From Paralcaligenes sp. KSB-10 (GTDB taxonomy: Bacteria; Pseudomonadota; Gammaproteobacteria; Burkholderiales; Burkholderiaceae_B), in the NCBI RefSeq assembly GCF_021266465.1, contig NZ_CP089848.1, positions 558,001 to 622,000 on the forward strand: a stretch of 64,000 nt of DNA, written 5' to 3'. The notes under the pieces were generated by a model. It worked only from the letters and a program-made list of their open reading frames with translations. It was not told the DNA's origin and did no database searches. The position numbers and the translations under genes are program-made. Below, piece by piece: positions 15,888 through 22,582 of this stretch; the stretch's first letter is position 1, and each line of letters starts with the position of its first letter.

Positions 15888-16103
15888 TTACTTACCGGCC
15901 TCGTGGCCGACCACACCGCCGATTGCCGCCCCACCTAATGTGCCCAGCGTGCTGCCGCCGGTCAGAACTGCGCCTCCTACAGCGCCTACACCAGCGCCGA
16001 TGGCTGTATTTTTACCTTGCCTGGACATTCCGCTGCATGCGCCAAGGCTGAGCAGGATTGCCATTACAAATGTACTAACCGCGATTCGTTTCGTTGTTTT
16101 CAT
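15888..16103 (-). CDS. OsmB-like glycine-zipper lipoprotein, copy B
   Basis: A 71-residue paralogue of the protein at 15241-15456. The signal ends LSLGACSGMSRQG, with the same zipper (AIGAGVGAVGGAVLTGG, GGAAIGGVVGHEAGK). It reads in the opposite direction to copy A. Upstream is a near sigma-54 site (TTGGCACA with TTCA in place of TTGC, 16140-16153), which was judged too weak to list as a promoter. Confidence 0.85.
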   Translation of the reverse strand: MKTTKRIAVSTFVMAILLSLGACSGMSRQGKNTAIGAGVGAVGGAVLTGGSTLGTLGGAAIGGVVGHEAGK

Positions 16104-16203
16104 AGAAACACCTCATTGGTTGATTTGACTTGGCCACGATGAAATTGTGTGCCAACGCGCTTAAACAAGCAAGCGGCGTGCCCCGTGAACTTGATGATAA
16201 TTG

Positions 16204-16217
16204 GGCACAATGCTTGC
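16204..16217 (+). promoter_or_regulatory. sigma-54 (-24/-12) promoter of the small protein at 16256
   Basis: TGGGCACAATGCTTGCT: GG at 16204-16205, GC at 16216-16217, with GGCACA and TTGCT both perfect. The transcript would start near 16229, 27 bases before the ATG. Confidence 0.8.
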
Positions 16218-16255
16218 TGACTTCGGATAACCCAATTGTGGCAAGGAGCCGCACC

Positions 16256-16480
16256 ATGAAAAAGAACGATACAGCGTTAGGCAGAAAAAATACGCCTTTT
16301 CCTACCAAGCGTGCCAATCCAGGGACTGGCGAAGAATTCGTGGGCAAGCCCGCGCTCAATCCAGACGTAAAGACCAAGACAAAAAAGGAGAAGGCTTTGG
16401 ACGAAGCCCTGGAGGAAAGCTTTCCGGCCAGCGATCCAGTATCCATCAGCACAAAAAAAGCCACAAAATCAAGCTCCTGA
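16256..16480 (+). CDS. small basic/acidic protein with ALDEALEESFPASDPVS motif
   Basis: A 74-residue hydrophilic protein. The basic N-terminal half (KKNDTALGRKNTPFPTKR) is followed by EKALDEALEESFPASDPVS and a Ser/Lys tail. That motif is found in short, uncharacterised proteobacterial proteins. It lacks a signal and membrane segments and may be disordered. AAGGAG precedes the ATG at 16256. It has its own sigma-54 promoter and no partner gene in the same transcript. Confidence 0.7.
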   Translation: MKKNDTALGRKNTPFPTKRANPGTGEEFVGKPALNPDVKTKTKKEKALDEALEESFPASDPVSISTKKATKSSS

Positions 16481-16541
16481 GTAGTGAACAACGCCACGGC
16501 ACGAAAAAGCGACTGCCGCACTGCATCCCGGGGCTATATCA

Positions 16542-17108
16542 CTATCGGGGTGATCGAGCGGTGCCCTGCAATTCGTCGGCGCGTTTAGCCAGTTCAGCAT
16601 AAAATTTCGTTACTTTTTCCAATTGGCCGTCATCGAGTTTTTCAATATCGACAAGGCTATTGCTCGCTCCTTTTTGGGAGGCGAGCAACTCATTGAGTTT
16701 CAAGTGCAGCGCGACACTATCCTTGTTTTGGCTTTGCTGAATAATAAACACCATCAAGAAGGTAATAATGGTTGTTCCCGTATTGATGACCAATTGCCAG
16801 GTTTCCGAATAATGGAATATTGGACCGGTGGCTCCCCACACGACGACTACCAGAAAGGCCAGCCCGAATGCGGCGGGAGAACCTGCCCAACCGGTAACCG
16901 AACGGGCGAAGCGGTCAAAAATGATATTTATGCCAAGCCCAGGAGTATCACGGCGTGTTTCCTCGGGGCTGCTCTCGCATTTTTCCTCCCACGTCGATTC
17001 TTGTCCATGGGCTACCGCAGGCTTCTCGAGGTAAGGGCCCGCTCCAGGCGTCTGCGCATGCCCCTCTGTTACGGCCGTTTTGCCAGATAAATCAATTTGG
17101 TCGTTCAT
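16542..17108 (-). CDS. low-affinity iron permease family protein
   Basis: A 188-residue membrane protein. A charged N-terminal 65 residues precede the domain FDRFARSVTGWAGSPAAFG. Two helices follow (FGLAFLVVVVWGATGPIF, then TTIITFLMVFIIQQSQNKD) and an amphipathic C-terminus containing HLKLNELLASQKGASNSLV. This is the standard layout of the bacterial low-affinity iron permease family, whose transport role is assumed from fungal Fet4. The ATG at 17108 follows GGAAAT. Confidence 0.85.
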   Translation of the reverse strand: MNDQIDLSGKTAVTEGHAQTPGAGPYLEKPAVAHGQESTWEEKCESSPEETRRDTPGLGINIIFDRFARSVTGWAGSPAAFGLAFLVVVVWGATGPIFHYSETWQLVINTGTTIITFLMVFIIQQSQNKDSVALHLKLNELLASQKGASNSLVDIEKLDDGQLEKVTKFYAELAKRADELQGTARSPR

Positions 17109-17180
17109 AATATTTCCGTGCAATGCACGCATGATCAGTATGTCGCGATTACACGCTGCCGAAAATTTCAGAAGAAAAGA

Positions 17181-17519
17181 TCAGCCGCGGCATTTGTCGC
17201 TGCCCAGACACACGCCGATGACAAGGCCTGCAACCGCGGCAGCTCCCAATAGGCCCCATATATGGTCGTGCACATATTCGTCTGTGGCATCCGAAGCATC
17301 GCGATATCGGTCTTTGGCCAGTTGGTTCCATTGGCTGGCCTGTTGCTGTGCCAACTCAAGCTGCTCTTTCAAACTGGCCCGCGCTTGTTCGATTTCCGCG
17401 CCCGTATAGGAAGCCGTAGACCGCAATAGGGCTTCAGTGCCGGCGATCAAGTCTTTCATGTCGAAAACGACACGTTCTTTTTGCCGGTTTATGTTGATGC
17501 GATGTTGTTCTGCACTCAT
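17181..17519 (-). CDS. DUF883 (YqjD/ElaB-type) membrane-anchored protein
   Basis: A 112-residue protein. A long amphipathic helix (about 20-85, with FDMKDLIAGTEALLRSTASY and an Ala/Gln-rich stretch) is followed by the typical short C-terminal membrane helix LLGAAAVAGLVIGVCLG. YqjD/ElaB proteins of this family tether ribosomes or act in stress at the inner membrane in E. coli. A strong sigma-54 promoter lies 74 bases upstream, divergent from that of the antiporter gene. Confidence 0.87.
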   Translation of the reverse strand: MSAEQHRININRQKERVVFDMKDLIAGTEALLRSTASYTGAEIEQARASLKEQLELAQQQASQWNQLAKDRYRDASDATDEYVHDHIWGLLGAAAVAGLVIGVCLGSDKCRG

Positions 17520-17593
17520 GTGTGCTCCTTGTTAAGAACAGAAAAGCACCGAAATGTGCATCGCGGATATCTTTTCTGATTTCTATAACCTGA

Positions 17594-17607
17594 GCAAGAA
17601 ACGTGCC
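17594..17607 (-). promoter_or_regulatory. sigma-54 (-24/-12) promoter of the DUF883 gene
   Basis: The minus strand reads CAGGCACGTTTCTTGCT. GG at 17607-17606 and GC at 17595-17594, with GGCACG and TTGCT perfect and one mismatch before GG. The transcript would start near 17583. Confidence 0.8.
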
Positions 17608-17686
17608 TGGCAATTTTCAAAATAATTCCGGCATCTTGCGATTGAATCGCGACAGGAGCCACAGCATATCGTGCGCGGTATTTTTT

Positions 17687-17708
17687 ACACAAACCGGTAA
17701 TTTTACGG
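17687..17708. promoter_or_regulatory. candidate activator site, copy 2, between divergent sigma-54 promoters
   Basis: ACACAAACCGGTAATTTTA followed by CGG contains the imperfect dyad CCGGTAA-TT-TTACGG. It lies 80 bases from the leftward -24 element and 55 bases from the rightward one, and is similar to 8902-8920. It is a candidate enhancer for the NtrC-class regulator. Confidence 0.5.
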
Positions 17709-17762
17709 CTTTATATTTGGCGCCGCCGGTGTGCGAGGCGTGTCCCCCGAGCGCCATTGTCT

Positions 17763-17776
17763 GGCATGGTTATTGC
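17763..17776 (+). promoter_or_regulatory. sigma-54 (-24/-12) promoter of the antiporter gene
   Basis: CTGGCATGGTTATTGCT: GG at 17763-17764, GC at 17775-17776, a single mismatch (T for C) in CACG. The transcript would start near 17788, leaving a leader of about 104 bases. Confidence 0.8.
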
Positions 17777-17891
17777 TTATTTTTAATTGTGATTGCACAA
17801 AATGCCAGTTTTATGCAAATTCAACCAGCACCGGTAAAGGATCTTGCGGGCATAGCCCCGCCTGTCATTGAAATGGAAGGGCTTGCCATTT

Positions 17892-18977
17892 ATGAAAAAT
17901 CTCCTGCATCAAGAAAAATTTCTGCTCGTTGCCATCGCGACAGCCGTTATGGGGTATGCCGCCAATACATTTTTCCCCTATGACGGAAAAGTGCTTGCGC
18001 TGTTGACGGCCATAGTCCTGATTGCAGCGATTCTGTGTGCGTCCCTAAGCATTGCCTATCATGCGGAGATCATCGCGCAGAAGGTTGGCGACCCCTACGG
18101 CACCATGATTCTGACTCTATCGGCCGTGCTGGTCGAGGTTGTAGTGCTGGGCATCATGACTACCAGCATTACATCCAAAACACTGGTGCGCGACAGCATC
18201 TATTCGGCGGTAATGCTGGATATCAATGGCATATTGGGAATAGCGGCGCTGATCGGCGGATTCAAGCACGGCGAGCAGTCATATAACGACGATTCGGCGC
18301 GCACCTACAGCGCCATGATCTTGACGGCCATGGGAATTTCGATGATGGTTCCGGAGTTTATTGCCAAAGAGGCCTGGCGGGCCTATTCCATCTTTACGAT
18401 TATCACAATGCTGTTGCTGTATGGTGTGTTCCTGCGCATGCAGGCCGGGCCGCACAGCTATTTCTTTAGCTATAGCTACCCCGACAAGAAGCGGCGCCGG
18501 TTGCCGGCTGCGGCCGCCAACATGGGACGCACACATTCGATCGCGATAATGGTGGGAGGAATCGTGGTGGTGGGTGCTTTGGCCGAGTTGCTGCCCAAGG
18601 CACTGGAGCAAGGCATCAAGGGAATAAACGTACCTTTGGGAACCATAGCGTTGATCGTTGCCATTATTTCCGCCACCCCCGAGATCCTCACCGCTTTACG
18701 CGCTGCACTGGCGGACCGCATGCAATCGGTGGTCAACATCGCAATGGGCGCATCGCTTTCCACTGTGGTTTTGACGGTCCCCTCAATGGAGGCACTGGCG
18801 CTATACAGCGGCCAACCATTCCAAATGGCGATGACACCGGTTCAGACAGTCATGACGCTTCTCACTCTTGTCGTCGTGGCGATCAATCTTAATGATGGCC
18901 AGACCAATGCCATCGAGGGCATGACGCATTTTGTGCTTTTTGCCACATTCATGATGTTGTTCGCCCTGGGCGTATAA
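17892..18977 (+). CDS. calcium/cation:proton antiporter (ChaA/CAX-like)
   Basis: A 361-residue inner-membrane protein with about eleven helices. It carries the two inverted alpha repeats of the Ca2+:cation antiporter family: GDPYGTMILTLSAVLVEVVV in the first half and ISATPEILTALRAALADRMQ in the second, followed by NIAMGASLSTVVLTVPSMEA. The acidic HGEQSYNDD loop is also typical of ChaA. It exchanges Ca2+ or Na+/K+ for protons. The ATG at 17892 is preceded by GGAAGG; the frame could open 24 bases earlier at a TTG. Its only visible promoter is sigma-54. Confidence 0.88.
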   Translation: MKNLLHQEKFLLVAIATAVMGYAANTFFPYDGKVLALLTAIVLIAAILCASLSIAYHAEIIAQKVGDPYGTMILTLSAVLVEVVVLGIMTTSITSKTLVRDSIYSAVMLDINGILGIAALIGGFKHGEQSYNDDSARTYSAMILTAMGISMMVPEFIAKEAWRAYSIFTIITMLLLYGVFLRMQAGPHSYFFSYSYPDKKRRRLPAAAANMGRTHSIAIMVGGIVVVGALAELLPKALEQGIKGINVPLGTIALIVAIISATPEILTALRAALADRMQSVVNIAMGASLSTVVLTVPSMEALALYSGQPFQMAMTPVQTVMTLLTLVVVAINLNDGQTNAIEGMTHFVLFATFMMLFALGV

Positions 18978-19133
18978 GCCCTTGATTGCATCATTGAAAC
19001 CTATCGCGACCATGGCGGCGAAGCGGGCATTGTGTATGATACCGCACAGACTGTGTTTCCAATTTATGTAACAGTGCGATATGAGGACGTGGCGATGACT
19101 GCCCTGCCCATTATGACTGTTAGGAGATATAAA

Positions 19134-19292
19134 ATGACTTTGGGAACGATTTTTCTGATTATCTTGGTCTTGTTGCTGATCGGTGCAGTTCCACGTTGGC
19201 CTCACAGTCGTAGTTGGGGTTACGGTCCCAGCGGCGGCCTTGGCTTGGTGTTGGTGATTGTGATCGTTCTGTTGCTGATGGGCAGAATATAG
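19134..19292 (+). CDS. DUF3309 small membrane protein (52 aa)
   Basis: A 52-residue protein. The first helix is LGTIFLIILVLLLIGAVPRW, then HSRSWGYGPSGG and a last helix LGLVLVIVIVLLLMGRI. This is the DUF3309 pattern, of unknown function. TAGGAG precedes the ATG. A sigma-54-like site upstream has a poor -12 element and was not accepted. Confidence 0.85.
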   Translation: MTLGTIFLIILVLLLIGAVPRWPHSRSWGYGPSGGLGLVLVIVIVLLLMGRI

Positions 19293-19541
19293 GAATGCAA
19301 TCCACGTCGCGGCAGCCAAGCTTTAGACGCGCCGAGCACCAAAGCCTTTGGGCCTGCAGCCCACCATCTGGTTCATCTGTTCCCCATGGTTCAATTCCGT
19401 TTTGACGAAGAACAATACTACGTCTCATGTCCAACATAGAATGTAGATAAAGTACGAGACATTCATAACAAGGACAATCAAGCATCTGATTCAGCGGCGC
19501 CGGCCAGGCCGGGCGATCGATGCCATTGATCAAAAACAATT

Positions 19542-20273
19542 ATGCTCACTCTTCACGATCCACGCGAAAATCACCTTCTTGCCGCTCTGCCCCCAGAAGA
19601 GTACATCCGCCTGCTTCCCAATCTGGAAGTGATATCGATGCCGCTTGGCAACGTGCTATACGAATCCGGCGCGCATATGCGCCACGTCTATTTCCCCACT
19701 ACTTCGATTGTTTCACTGCTCTATGTCATGGAAAATGGGGCATCGGCTGAAATTGCAGTCGTCGGATACGAAGGCATCGTTGGCGTCTCACTTTTCATGG
19801 GTGGCGAAACCACACCAAGCCGGGCCGTTGTCCAAAGCGCCGGTCATGCCTATCGCCTGAAAGGGCAATTCTTGAAGGACGAGTTCTATCGTGCCGGCCC
19901 AATGCAGCAGTTATTGTTGCGCTACACCCAATCGCTACTGACGCAAATGGCACAGACCGCGGTATGTAACCGCCATCATTCACTGGACCAACAACTTTGC
20001 CGCTGGCTGCTCCTAAGTCTCGACCGCCTTCCTTCCAGCGAGTTGGTCATGACACAAGAACTCATTGCCAACATGCTCGGAGTGCGCCGCGAAGGCGTCA
20101 CAGAAGCCGCCGGAAATATACAAAGGGCTGGCTTGATCGAATACCGTCGTGGCCGGATCACCGTCCTTGATCGGCCAGGGCTCGAGGCGCGCGCCTGCGA
20201 ATGCTACCAGGTGGTCAAGAAGGAGTGCGATCGCCTGTTGCCAGGGGGTAATCGCACACTGACTTCAGATTAG
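19542..20273 (+). CDS. Crp/Fnr family transcriptional regulator
   Basis: A 243-residue regulator with a cyclic-nucleotide-binding-like barrel (about 20-140, including AEIAVVGYEGIVGVSLFMGG) and a winged helix (about 155-220, with TQELIANMLGVRREGVTEAA as the recognition helix region). It lacks the N-terminal cysteine cluster of true Fnr, so it is not an oxygen sensor of that kind. The ligand is unknown. A scrap of a paralogue lies at 15477-15527. It stands alone, in front of a decayed PRC tail. Confidence 0.87.
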   Translation: MLTLHDPRENHLLAALPPEEYIRLLPNLEVISMPLGNVLYESGAHMRHVYFPTTSIVSLLYVMENGASAEIAVVGYEGIVGVSLFMGGETTPSRAVVQSAGHAYRLKGQFLKDEFYRAGPMQQLLLRYTQSLLTQMAQTAVCNRHHSLDQQLCRWLLLSLDRLPSSELVMTQELIANMLGVRREGVTEAAGNIQRAGLIEYRRGRITVLDRPGLEARACECYQVVKKECDRLLPGGNRTLTSD

Positions 20274-20439
20274 GCACAGCATTTCGATAGAAGTATTGCT
20301 TACACGCGAGCAGATCAAAAGCAGTCCGGGCTATAACGAAGATAGCCCCTGGATCGAAATTACGAAACCAAACTGCATCAGTTCTACGGAAAAAGGGCTA
20401 TTGGAACTGAATTTTTATTACAGGTTGGCTCGATCGTAA
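20273..20439 (+). pseudogene. second, more decayed copy of the PRC-tail element
   Basis: From 20296 the sequence reads LLTREQIKSSPGYNED and further to a stop at 20437-20439, clearly related to the frame at 7071-7205. It even shares the later KxLLEL-type segment. Ahead of it, AGGCACAGCATTTCG (GG 20273-20274) resembles the sigma-54 promoter at 7019-7032, but with CG where GC should be. The leader and ribosome site are lost and there is no ATG. It overlaps the 3' end of the intact PRC-barrel gene on the other strand. Confidence 0.55.
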
Positions 20440-20837
20440 GGTCGTATTCCCTGCAGCCAGAGCGAATCTGTTGTGCTGGGCCATTTTTTTTTATCGAATC
20501 CACGCGCCTGTTTAAGGCGATCCATCTCCACTTGCAAGATCACGAGCCCCTGCTTCGGCTCAAGGGTCAACGCATCCCAAGGCACGGCAAAGAGCTTTTC
20601 CCACATACCCAGGAAGCCGCCGAAAGACAGGACTGCGTAGCTCACTTGACCTGTATGCACGTCCAGCATGATTTCCCTGACTTCGCCCAGGTCCTCACCT
20701 TTGTGATTATGAACAGAGCTGCCCACCAGCGCGCTGGTGCCCATTAGACTGGGCTCACAAAGAACGCAAACGTCCACGCTGGGGTTGCTCACTCGCGCAT
20801 TGCTCATGCGATCTGGTTTCTGATATTCGTAAATCAT
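20418..20837 (-). CDS. PRC-barrel domain protein
   Basis: A 139-residue soluble protein. A short N-terminus leads to the PRC-barrel (ALVGSSVHNHKGEDLGEVRE, LDVHTGQVSYAVLSFGGFLG, KLFAVPWDALTLEPKQG) and a tail with ARGFDKKKWPSTTD. PRC-barrel proteins of this type are common near CsbD genes and are stress-associated, of unknown function. The ATG at 20837 has AAGGAG six bases upstream; the ATG at 20843 would overlap that site, so the inner one is preferred. It follows CsbD by 24 bases and is probably co-transcribed. Confidence 0.88.
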   Translation of the reverse strand: MIYEYQKPDRMSNARVSNPSVDVCVLCEPSLMGTSALVGSSVHNHKGEDLGEVREIMLDVHTGQVSYAVLSFGGFLGMWEKLFAVPWDALTLEPKQGLVILQVEMDRLKQARGFDKKKWPSTTDSLWLQGIRPYDRANL

Positions 20838-20861
20838 GTCCATCTCCTTCCGATAAAAAGA

Positions 20862-21038
20862 TCAGCGTTTATTTTTGAGATCATTTTTTGAATCGCCAAA
20901 GCCAGACTGAACCTTTCCGCCCACTTTCTCAAGTTTGCCTTTTTCTTCAAGAGTTTTAATTCCCAGGATTTTGCCGACGGCCTTTTTGACCTGGCCTCCT
21001 GCCTCTTCAGCGCGTCCACTGACTTGATCTTTATTCAT
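20862..21038 (-). CDS. CsbD-family stress protein
   Basis: A 58-residue hydrophilic protein. MNKDQVSGRAEEAGGQVKKA and LEKVGGKVQSGFGDSKNDLK show the tandem CsbD pattern. CsbD-like proteins are general stress proteins of unknown mechanism. It is the first gene of a two-gene leftward unit with the PRC-barrel gene. Confidence 0.85.
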   Translation of the reverse strand: MNKDQVSGRAEEAGGQVKKAVGKILGIKTLEEKGKLEKVGGKVQSGFGDSKNDLKNKR

Positions 21039-21179
21039 GATGAGTTCCTGATAAATAATTTTTACGATAAGTCGGTACGACGTAAAACCCCCATCGACCG
21101 CTTCGGCAAGAATGAACGCAAGGCGGCATATTGTCTGTGCGTTATCGAACAATCCGCACCGGCCCTATCCGCGCGCGAT

Positions 21180-21194
21180 TGAGTAAATTACTCA
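21180..21194. promoter_or_regulatory. perfect 15-bp palindrome
   Basis: TGAGTAA-A-TTACTCA is a perfect inverted repeat in the gap between CsbD and gnd, about 140 bases upstream of the CsbD start. It could be an operator for either side. No factor is assigned. Confidence 0.35.
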
Positions 21195-21251
21195 TCTGAT
21201 TAATTAACGTTTCCGAATTTTTCAGAAGAGTGAAAATACCCGCTAACTTGC

Positions 21252-21295
21252 TTGAACACGCAATGGATTGCTGATATTTTGTACGGAATCGTACA
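21252..21295 (+). promoter_or_regulatory. candidate promoter and operator of the pentose-phosphate operon
   Basis: TTGAAC (21252-21257), a 17-base spacer and TATTTT (21275-21280) form a fair sigma-70 type promoter. Immediately downstream, and overlapping its last base, is a perfect 6-4-6 inverted repeat TGTACG-GAAT-CGTACA (21280-21295), placed where a repressor would block transcription. The binding protein is unknown. The leader to gnd would be about 265 bases. Confidence 0.45.
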
Positions 21296-21431
21296 GATCC
21301 AGGCCCGCTCGTGTGCTGTTATTTTGTTCGATAGCGCGCATAATGGTTACTGACTACATGCGGACTGCCATAGTGCACTTGCAGTGCGCCCTTCAAGAAC
21401 TAATTCTGGCAATTGTTGTCTTCTCTTAAAG

Positions 21432-21497
21432 ACCGTTTCAAAATCAAACGAAACGGTTCAAAGCAGTTTTCGGACGCTTGCGGGCAACGACGCAAGC
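21432..21497 (+). other. two hairpins in the leader of gnd
   Basis: ACCGTTTC/GAAACGGT (21432-21439 with 21450-21457) and GCTTGCG/CGCAAGC (21476-21482 with 21491-21497) are perfect stems in the long leader between the likely promoter and gnd. They could be RNA structures or protein sites. No known riboswitch was recognised. The rest of the 513-base gap 21039-21551 holds no gene I can support. Confidence 0.4.
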
Positions 21498-21551
21498 AGG
21501 TTCGAGTGCCGGAATAATAATTTACTTCAATAAACTTCCAGGAGATTTTCA

Positions 21552-22580
21552 ATGCAACTTGGCATGATCGGATTGGGGCGCATGGGCAGCGACATGACAC
21601 GACGCCTGATGAAAAAGGGCCATGAATGCGTTGTGTACGACACCCATGCACACACCGTAAAAAAACTCGAAGATCAAGGCGCCAAGGGAACTGACACACT
21701 TGAAAATCTTATTGCCGCGCTGTCCAGGCCGCGAGTGGTCTGGCTGATGCTGCCGGCAGCGGTAGTCGATGGCGAGCTGGAAAAACTGACTCCCCTGCTC
21801 GACGCTGAAGACATCGTCATCGATGGCGGAAACTCGTATTACCGCGACGACATTCGCCGCAGCACCGAATTGAAGTCAAGCGGAATCCATTACGTGGATG
21901 TTGGAACCAGCGGCGGTGTTTTTGGACTCGAACGAGGCTACTCGCTGATGATAGGCGGGGAAAAACCAATCGTACAACATCTGGCGCCCATTTTTGCGGC
22001 GCTTGCTCCGGGGCCCGACACGGTGCCTGTTACCCCAGGCCGCAACCGTGGCGACAGCACGGCCGAACAGGGCTACCTGCATTGCGGGCCGCACGGCGCG
22101 GGACACTTCGTCAAAATGGTCCATAACGGCATCGAGTATGGGATGATGGCTGCTTATGCCGAAGGCTTGAACATTTTGCGAAATGCCAACATCGGAACGC
22201 GGCCCAGCGATGTCGACGCCGAAACGACGCCGCTGAGAAATCCGGAGTTCTATCAATATGAATTCGATTTGCCCGAAGTGGCGGAAGTCTGGCGACGAGG
22301 CAGTGTAATTGGTTCGTGGCTGCTGGATCTTACCGCCAGCGCTCTGCAAAAAGACCCCCAGCTTGCCTCGTTCGAAGGCAGGGTTTCGGATTCCGGCGAA
22401 GGACGCTGGACCATCATGGCCGCCATCGACGAAGCGGTGCCGGCCCCGGTCCTGAGCTCCGCCTTGTATGAGCGTTTCAGCTCGCGCAACAATGCGGATT
22501 TCGCCGACAAGGTATTGTCTGCCATGCGACACGAGTTCGGAGGCCATGTGGAGAAATCAAACCCGAAAGCCGGAGGCTGA
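21552..22580 (+). CDS. gnd: 6-phosphogluconate dehydrogenase, decarboxylating (short type)
   Basis: A 342-residue enzyme converting 6-phosphogluconate to ribulose-5-phosphate and CO2. The N-terminal Rossmann motif is [26 protein letters not shown] follows, and the catalytic Lys and His-Asn lie in [18 protein letters not shown]. The length is that of the short YqeC/GntZ-type enzymes, which often use NAD. AGGAG lies upstream of the ATG. It is the first gene of an operon with zwf starting three bases after its stop. Confidence 0.93.
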   Translation: MQLGMIGLGRMGSDMTRRLMKKGHECVVYDTHAHTVKKLEDQGAKGTDTLENLIAALSRPRVVWLMLPAAVVDGELEKLTPLLDAEDIVIDGGNSYYRDDIRRSTELKSSGIHYVDVGTSGGVFGLERGYSLMIGGEKPIVQHLAPIFAALAPGPDTVPVTPGRNRGDSTAEQGYLHCGPHGAGHFVKMVHNGIEYGMMAAYAEGLNILRNANIGTRPSDVDAETTPLRNPEFYQYEFDLPEVAEVWRRGSVIGSWLLDLTASALQKDPQLASFEGRVSDSGEGRWTIMAAIDEAVPAPVLSSALYERFSSRNNADFADKVLSAMRHEFGGHVEKSNPKAGG

Positions 22581-22582
22581 GC

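Noticed and set aside
16140-16153. sigma-54-like site (minus) ahead of OsmB-like copy B
   Set aside because: A perfect TTGGCACA, but TTCA replaces TTGC at the -12 element, so the invariant G is missing. It may be weak or decayed, not counted.
21180-21194. Fnr or Crp site reading of TGAGTAAATTACTCA
   Set aside because: Neither the TTGAT-N4-ATCAA nor the TGTGA-N6-TCACA pattern is met. It is kept only as an unassigned palindrome.
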